Shown here: piece by piece, positions 59,695-64,000 of the stretch
Layout: every line of letters begins with the position of its first letter
Position numbering within the stretch: position 1 is the stretch's first letter
Assembly: GCF_001428625.1 (NCBI RefSeq)
Contig: NZ_LMIE01000030.1
Coordinates: forward strand, 141,400 to 205,399
Origin: Hydrogenophaga sp. Root209
Lineage (GTDB): Bacteria > Pseudomonadota > Gammaproteobacteria > Burkholderiales > Burkholderiaceae_C
Reading direction: 5' to 3'
Length of the DNA stretch: 64,000 bases
The notes under the pieces: model-generated
Databases searched by the model: none
The model's input: only the letters and a program-made list of their open reading frames with translations
What the model was told of the DNA's origin: nothing
Program-made: the position numbers and the translations under genes

Positions 59695-60501
59695 TCAGCC
59701 GAAACGCCCGGTGATGTAGTCCTCGGTCTCGGTCTTGGCTGGCTTGAAGAAGATCTGCTCGGTGGAGCCGAACTCCACCAGTTCGCCCAGGTACATGTAG
59801 GCGGTGTAGTCGCTGCAGCGCGCTGCCTGCTGCATGTTGTGGGTGACGATGGCGATGGTGTAGTCCTGCTTGAGCTCGTGCACCAGTTCTTCCACCTTGC
59901 CGGTGGAGATCGGGTCCAACGCCGAGGTGGGCTCATCGAGCAGCAACACCGAGGGCTTGACCGCCACGCTGCGCGCGATGCACAGGCGCTGCTGCTGACC
60001 ACCCGAGAGCGACAGGCCGCTCTGGTTGAGCTTGTCCTTCACTTCGTTCCACAGCGCGGCCTTGGACAGCGCCCATTCCACACGGTCATCCATCTCGCTG
60101 CGGCCCAGGTTCTCGTACAGCTTCACGCCGAAGGCGATGTTGTCGTAGATGGACATGGGAAACGGCGTGGGCTTCTGAAACACCATGCCGATGCGCGCGC
60201 GCAGCAGGTTGATGTCTTGCTTGTCGTCCAGGATGTTCTGACCGTAGAAGTTGATCTGCCCTTCGGCGCGCTGGCCCGGGTACAGGCTGTACATGCGGTT
60301 GAGCGTGCGCAGCAGGGTCGACTTGCCGCAGCCCGAGGGACCGATGAACGCGGTGACCTTGCGCTCCTCGATGTTCATGTTGACGTTCTTCAGGCCCTGG
60401 AACTTGCCATAGAAGAAGTTGAGGTTGCGCAATTCCAGCGCGTTCTTCGCGGCGACTGCGGGTTGGGCTGCGAGGGCGGCATTCGGCATGGTCATGTCCA
60501 T
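59695..60501 (-). CDS. pstB: Phosphate ABC transporter ATPase PstB
   Basis: A 268-residue ABC ATPase for phosphate import. Walker [11 protein letters not shown] is near residue 58, signature LSGGQQQR near 165, and Walker [14 protein letters not shown] near 185. The start is uncertain between ATG 60501 and ATG 60495; neither has a strong Shine-Dalgarno. It lies 35 bp after pstA. Confidence 0.96.
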   Translation of the reverse strand: MDMTMPNAALAAQPAVAAKNALELRNLNFFYGKFQGLKNVNMNIEERKVTAFIGPSGCGKSTLLRTLNRMYSLYPGQRAEGQINFYGQNILDDKQDINLLRARIGMVFQKPTPFPMSIYDNIAFGVKLYENLGRSEMDDRVEWALSKAALWNEVKDKLNQSGLSLSGGQQQRLCIARSVAVKPSVLLLDEPTSALDPISTGKVEELVHELKQDYTIAIVTHNMQQAARCSDYTAYMYLGELVEFGSTEQIFFKPAKTETEDYITGRFG

Positions 60502-60536
60502 ATCTTTGAAAACTGGGAGGATGGGGAGCGCCGGGA

Positions 60537-61391
60537 TCAACCCAGCTTCTTCTCGCGCAGGAACACGCGGGCCACGATGTTGAGTACCAGCACCGACAGG
60601 GTGATGAGCAGCGCACCACCCCAGGCCAGGCGGATCCAGTTGTCATACGGGCTGAGCGCAAACTGGAAGATCACCACCGGCAGGTTGGCCATGGGGGCGC
60701 CCATATCGGTGCTGAAGAACTGGTTGTTGAGCGCCGTGAACAGCAGCGGCGCCGTTTCACCGCTGATGCGGGCCACGGCGAGCAGCAGGCCGGTCATGAC
60801 ACCGCTCTTGGCCGCGCGCAGCGTGACCAGCGTGGCCACCTTCCAGCGCGGCGCACCCAGGGCGAATGCCGCTTCGCGCAGGCTGCCCGGCACCAGACGC
60901 AGCATGTTCTCGGTGGTGCGCACGACCACCGGCACGGCGATCAGCGACAGGGCCAGACTGCCGGCCCAGCCAGAGAAGTTGCCCACCGTGGCCACGGCAA
61001 TGGCGTAGACGAACAGGCCCAGCACGATGGAGGGAGCCGACAGCATGATGTCGGTCACGAAACGGGTGAGTTCGGCGGTCTTGCTCTCGTCGCCGTACTC
61101 GGCCAGGTACACCCCGGCAAAGACGCCAATGGGGGTGGACACCAGCACCGAGAAGCCGACCATCATCAGGCTGCCGACGATGGCGTTGGCCAGGCCACCG
61201 CCTTCGCTGCCCGGGGCTGGCGTGGACTGGGTGAACATGTTCCAGTCGAGCGCAGCCAGGCCATTGGTCAACAGCACGCTCAGGATCCAGAGCAACACCA
61301 CCAGGCCAAGAACCATGGCACCCATGGACAGCGTGAGCCCAATGGCGTTGGCGCGCTGGCGGGCTTTATAGATTGGGTTGTTGAATTCCAT
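60537..61391 (-). CDS. pstA: Phosphate ABC transporter permease PstA
   Basis: A 284-residue inner-membrane permease with about six helices. The ABC permease EAA loop is [25 protein letters not shown] near residues 180-205. It pairs with PstC to form the phosphate channel. The start lies one base after the pstC stop codon, a tight operon. Confidence 0.96.
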   Translation of the reverse strand: MEFNNPIYKARQRANAIGLTLSMGAMVLGLVVLLWILSVLLTNGLAALDWNMFTQSTPAPGSEGGGLANAIVGSLMMVGFSVLVSTPIGVFAGVYLAEYGDESKTAELTRFVTDIMLSAPSIVLGLFVYAIAVATVGNFSGWAGSLALSLIAVPVVVRTTENMLRLVPGSLREAAFALGAPRWKVATLVTLRAAKSGVMTGLLLAVARISGETAPLLFTALNNQFFSTDMGAPMANLPVVIFQFALSPYDNWIRLAWGGALLITLSVLVLNIVARVFLREKKLG

Positions 61392-61392
61392 G

Positions 61393-62391
61393 TCAGAACC
61401 CCTTGGCCTTCTCGGCGCGCATCATCATGATCTTGGCCGCCGAGAGCACCAGGAAGGTGATCACGAACAGCAGGAAGCCCAGCGCGAACAGCGTGGAGAG
61501 GTGGAAGTCCGCGGCTTCACCGAACTCGTTGGCCAGCGTGGAGGCGATTGAAGTACCCGGTGAAAACAGCGAGGTCGGCATGCGGTTGGCGTTGCCGATG
61601 ACGAAGGTGACCGCCATGGTCTCGCCCAGGGCCCGGCCCAGGCCGAGCATGATGCCGCCGATGACACCCTTTTGCGTGTAGGGCAGCACCACGCGACGCA
61701 CCACCTCCCAGGTCGTGCAGCCCAGACCGTAGGCCGATTCACGCAGGATGGGTGGCACGATCTCGAACACGTCGCGCATCACCGCGGCCACGAAGGGCAG
61801 CACCATGAAGGCCAGCACGATGCCGGCGGCCAGGATGCCGAAACCGTTGGTGCTGCCTCCAAACAGAAAGCCCACCAGCGGCATGCCGCCAAGCACGTTC
61901 TGCACCGGCACCTGGAAATGGTCGGCAAACAACGGGGCAAACACGAACAGGCCGAACATGCCGTAAATGATGGACGGCACGGCCGCCAGCAACTCGACCG
62001 CAGTGCCCAGCGGGCGGCGCAGCCACACGGGGCATGTTTCGGTGAGGAAGAGCGCGATGCCGAAGGCCAGCGGCACGGCAATCAGCATGGCGATGGTGGC
62101 GCTGGCGATGGTGCCCACAATGGCAATGGCGGCGCCGAATTCTTCGTTGATGATGTCCCACTCGACCCGCCAGATGAAGTTGAAACCGAACTTCTGGAAG
62201 GTGGGCCAGGCGTTGATGAACAGCGAGACGATGATGCCCAGCAGGGCGATCAGCACCAACAGCGAAAAACTCTGGGTAATGCGGTGAAACAGGACGTCCT
62301 GGAAGCGTTGCCGCTTGGCAATCGACGCCATGTTGGGGTTGTCCAGATGCACGGACACAGGTTGCGAACTCATGGTGGTTCCCAGGCTCAT
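61393..62391 (-). CDS. pstC: Phosphate ABC transporter permease PstC
   Basis: A 332-residue permease with about six helices. The EAA loop is [29 protein letters not shown] near residues 225-255. ATG 62391 has a GGAG Shine-Dalgarno at 6 bases, preferred over ATG 62373 and an upstream ORF extension. The N-terminal 35 residues are longer and more polar than usual. It follows pstS across a hairpin-containing gap. Confidence 0.95.
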   Translation of the reverse strand: MSLGTTMSSQPVSVHLDNPNMASIAKRQRFQDVLFHRITQSFSLLVLIALLGIIVSLFINAWPTFQKFGFNFIWRVEWDIINEEFGAAIAIVGTIASATIAMLIAVPLAFGIALFLTETCPVWLRRPLGTAVELLAAVPSIIYGMFGLFVFAPLFADHFQVPVQNVLGGMPLVGFLFGGSTNGFGILAAGIVLAFMVLPFVAAVMRDVFEIVPPILRESAYGLGCTTWEVVRRVVLPYTQKGVIGGIMLGLGRALGETMAVTFVIGNANRMPTSLFSPGTSIASTLANEFGEAADFHLSTLFALGFLLFVITFLVLSAAKIMMMRAEKAKGF

Positions 62392-62430
62392 GGTGACTCC
62401 GATCCGGTTGAAACCGGCCCCACAAATCAA

Positions 62431-62464
62431 CATCCGCCGGCCCGACTGAACCGACCGGCGGATG
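62431..62464 (-). repeat. Intercistronic hairpin between pstS and pstC
   Basis: CATCCGCCGG (62431-62440) and CCGGCGGATG (62455-62464) form a perfect 10-bp stem with a 14-base loop. It lies just past the pstS stop codon. No strong T-run follows, so it may protect or partly terminate the pstS message rather than end the operon. Confidence 0.65.
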
Positions 62465-62485
62465 CGACTTGCAAAGCAGCCTAAC

Positions 62486-63517
62486 TTACTTGGCGATCTG
62501 CGTCCAAACCTTGGTGCGGATCTGAGCGGTCAGCGCGTCGGGCAGTGGCACGTAGTCCAGCTCGGAAGCCAGGCCTTTGCCGTTCTTGAAGGCCCAGTCG
62601 AAGAACTTCAGCACTTCGGCGGACTGCGCCTTGTCGGCCGGGTCCTTGTACATGAGGATGAAGGACGCCGTGCTCACGGGCCAGCTGGCAGCGCCCTTGG
62701 CGTTGACCATGGAGATACCCATGCCTGGCATGCTGAACCAGTCGGCGCTGGCGGCTGCAGCTGCAAAGGCCGAGTCATCAGGGCTGACGTACTTGCCTTC
62801 TGCGTTCTGCAGTTGCAGGAAGTTCATCTTGTTCTTCTTGACGTAGGCGTACTCGACGTAGCCCAGCGCGCCCTTGACGCGGTTCACGTTGGCTGCAACA
62901 CCTTCGTTGCCCTTGCCACCGACGGAGGACGGTGCAGGCCATTTGACGGCAGCGCCCTTGCCCACGGTGTCGGCCCAGTCTTTGCTGACCACGGTCAGGT
63001 AGTCCGTCCAGTTGTAGGTCGTGCCCGAACCGTCAGCGCGGTGCACCACGGTGATGTTGGCGTCAGGCAATGCCTTGCCAGGGTTCAGGGCGGTCAGCTT
63101 GGGGTCGTTCCACTTCGCAATCTTGCCCAGGAACATTTCGGCCAGCACGGGGCCCGTCACGCGCAGCTCGCCAGGAGCGAAGCCTTCCAGGTTGATCACC
63201 GGGACCGTGCCGCCGATGATGGCGGGGAACTGGACCATGCCGTCCTTGTCGAGGTCGGCGCCGGGCACGGGCGCGTCGGAAGCACCGAATGCCACGGTCT
63301 TGGCGCGAATCTGGCGAATGCCGCCAGACGAACCGATCGACTGGTAGTTCAAACCGGTGCCGGTTTCCTTCTTGTAAGCCTCGGCCCACTTGGCGTAGAT
63401 CGGGAAGGGGAAGGTGGCGCCGGCGCCGGTGATGTCGGCGGCGATGGCGGAGCCCATGCCGGCGGTTGCCATGGCGGCAGCGGCCACGGCCTGAAGGAAG
63501 ATGCGTTTGTTGATCAT
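62486..63517 (-). CDS. pstS: Phosphate-binding periplasmic protein PstS
   Basis: A 343-residue periplasmic phosphate-binding protein. A signal peptide (residues 1-25) is likely cleaved after [19 protein letters not shown] opens the mature protein. Phosphate ligands are expected in [22 protein letters not shown] near residues 60-80 and [15 protein letters not shown] near 165. ATG 63517 follows AAGGAG. It is the first gene of pstSCAB-phoUBR behind a Pho box. Confidence 0.96.
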   Translation of the reverse strand: MINKRIFLQAVAAAAMATAGMGSAIAADITGAGATFPFPIYAKWAEAYKKETGTGLNYQSIGSSGGIRQIRAKTVAFGASDAPVPGADLDKDGMVQFPAIIGGTVPVINLEGFAPGELRVTGPVLAEMFLGKIAKWNDPKLTALNPGKALPDANITVVHRADGSGTTYNWTDYLTVVSKDWADTVGKGAAVKWPAPSSVGGKGNEGVAANVNRVKGALGYVEYAYVKKNKMNFLQLQNAEGKYVSPDDSAFAAAAASADWFSMPGMGISMVNAKGAASWPVSTASFILMYKDPADKAQSAEVLKFFDWAFKNGKGLASELDYVPLPDALTAQIRTKVWTQIAK

Positions 63518-63555
63518 GTCGAGACTCCTTGCGGTTGGTAAGAGGAACAAGAGCG

Positions 63556-63561
63556 ACTCTA
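63556..63561 (-). promoter_or_regulatory. -10 box of the pstS promoter
   Basis: TAGAGT on the minus strand lies exactly 10 bases downstream of the Pho box, the usual distance in PhoB-activated promoters where the box replaces the -35. Confidence 0.6.
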
Positions 63562-63571
63562 GGTAGCCAAT

Positions 63572-63589
63572 GTGACAACCCCGTGACAA
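63572..63589 (-). promoter_or_regulatory. Pho box (PhoB operator) before pstS
   Basis: On the minus strand, TTGTCAC-GGGG-TTGTCAC gives two direct 7-bp half-sites at 11-bp spacing, close to the CTGTCAC consensus. It lies 55 bp before the pstS start and 138 bp before the divergent ppx start. Confidence 0.8.
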
Positions 63590-63726
63590 CTCGCAAATGT
63601 CACAGAGCCTGCGGTGCAGGGGCGCCCTCCGATTCGGGGTACTGGCCCGGGCATGCGTCACAATCCGGGCTCGCCCCGCCGTCCTCGTTTCCCCTGAGCC
63701 GTCCAGGCTCACCGCTCCCCCTTCGC

Positions 63727-64000
63727 ATGCAAAACGGAACCCTCCTCGCCGCCATCGACCTCGGCTCCAACAGTTTCCGGCTGGAAATCGGTCGGTACCA
63801 CTCGGGCCACATCGAGCGCATCGAATACCTCAAAGAGACCGTGCGCCAGGGCAACGGGCTGGACGAAGAAAAAAACCTCAGTCAGGCGGCGATGGAACGC
63901 GGCTGGGAGTGTCTGGCCCGCTTTGCCGAGCGGCTGCACGGCTTCAAGCGCCAGCAGGTGCGCGCCGTGGCCACGCAAACCCTGCGCGAGGCCAAAAACC
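63727..64000 (+). CDS. ppx: Exopolyphosphatase Ppx, 3' partial
   Basis: The frame is open from ATG 63727 to the window end, 91 codons. It begins MQNGTLLAAIDLGSNSFRL, where AAIDLGSNSFR is the sugar-kinase-fold phosphate-binding motif of the Ppx/GppA family; KETVRQGNGLDEEKNL and AVATQTLREAKN follow. It hydrolyses terminal phosphate from polyphosphate; GppA activity cannot be excluded. It is divergent from pstS across a Pho box. Confidence 0.88.
   Translation, partial: MQNGTLLAAIDLGSNSFRLEIGRYHSGHIERIEYLKETVRQGNGLDEEKNLSQAAMERGWECLARFAERLHGFKRQQVRAVATQTLREAKN

Overview
The window is a 64 kb, GC-rich, gene-dense stretch of bacterial chromosome. It carries core metabolic, information-processing and envelope genes, with no insertion sequence, prophage, CRISPR array or plasmid gene visible. 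Several arrangements point to Burkholderiales, most likely Comamonadaceae (Hydrogenophaga-like): dnaX-ybaB-recR beside the SRP RNA, trxA-rho-rpmE (type B L31), pstSCAB-phoU-phoB-phoR, ilvB-ilvH-ilvC followed by pssA and leuA, and a TrxB-like ferredoxin reductase next to a 7Fe ferredoxin. The family is an inference from protein character and gene order; no database search was possible.

Layout. 1-2.5 kb: end of cysN, then fdxA and a ferredoxin-NADP reductase. 2.5-5.5 kb: tRNA-Asn, a VanZ-like protein, the two N-end-rule transferases aat and bpt overlapping by 4 bp, and an IclR regulator. 5.5-6.7 kb: the PBP7-type peptidase pbpG, preceded by a perfect 13-bp dyad. 6.9-15 kb (minus strand): branched-chain amino acid synthesis, with ilvBHC, pssA and two tandem but dissimilar leuA genes. 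A short Leu-rich leader ORF and a terminator hairpin precede the leuA pair. 15-20 kb: RDD protein, diacylglycerol kinase, LOG protein, P-II, an asparaginase and glutamine-dependent NAD synthetase. 20-23.3 kb: a six-gene plus-strand unit with a FemAB/GNAT-like protein, three bactofilins and two small membrane proteins. 23.3-27.8 kb: soluble and proton-pumping pyrophosphatases back to back, then a TetR regulator divergent from a predicted diiron hydrolase with a likely operator between them.

27.9-30.9 kb: molybdenum cofactor genes moaA-mobA-moeA. 31-35.4 kb: an RND efflux pump and its adaptor. 35.5-39.4 kb: rnhA and a yafS-like methyltransferase divergent from gloB-mltD, an order shared with E. 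coli. 39.4-45.5 kb: an orphan ABC substrate-binding protein, a MAPEG protein, recR-ybaB-dnaX (with a likely frameshift site), ffs, a zinc-ribbon membrane protein and a DOPA-dioxygenase-like protein. 45.5-52.8 kb: a flavoprotein overlapping an AddA/AddB-like helicase-nuclease pair. 52.9-56.9 kb: trxA, rho, rpmE and a membrane glycosyltransferase-like protein. 56.9-64 kb: the phosphate regulon block with a clear Pho box before pstS, and the start of a divergent ppx cut by the window end.

The most rewarding non-coding signals are the leuA leader/attenuator, the A9 slippery tract in dnaX with an immediate -1 stop and hairpin, the pbpG dyad at its transcription start, the TetR operator overlapping a TTGACA promoter, and the Pho box. 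The bactofilin cluster is the best candidate for a little-described protein system.
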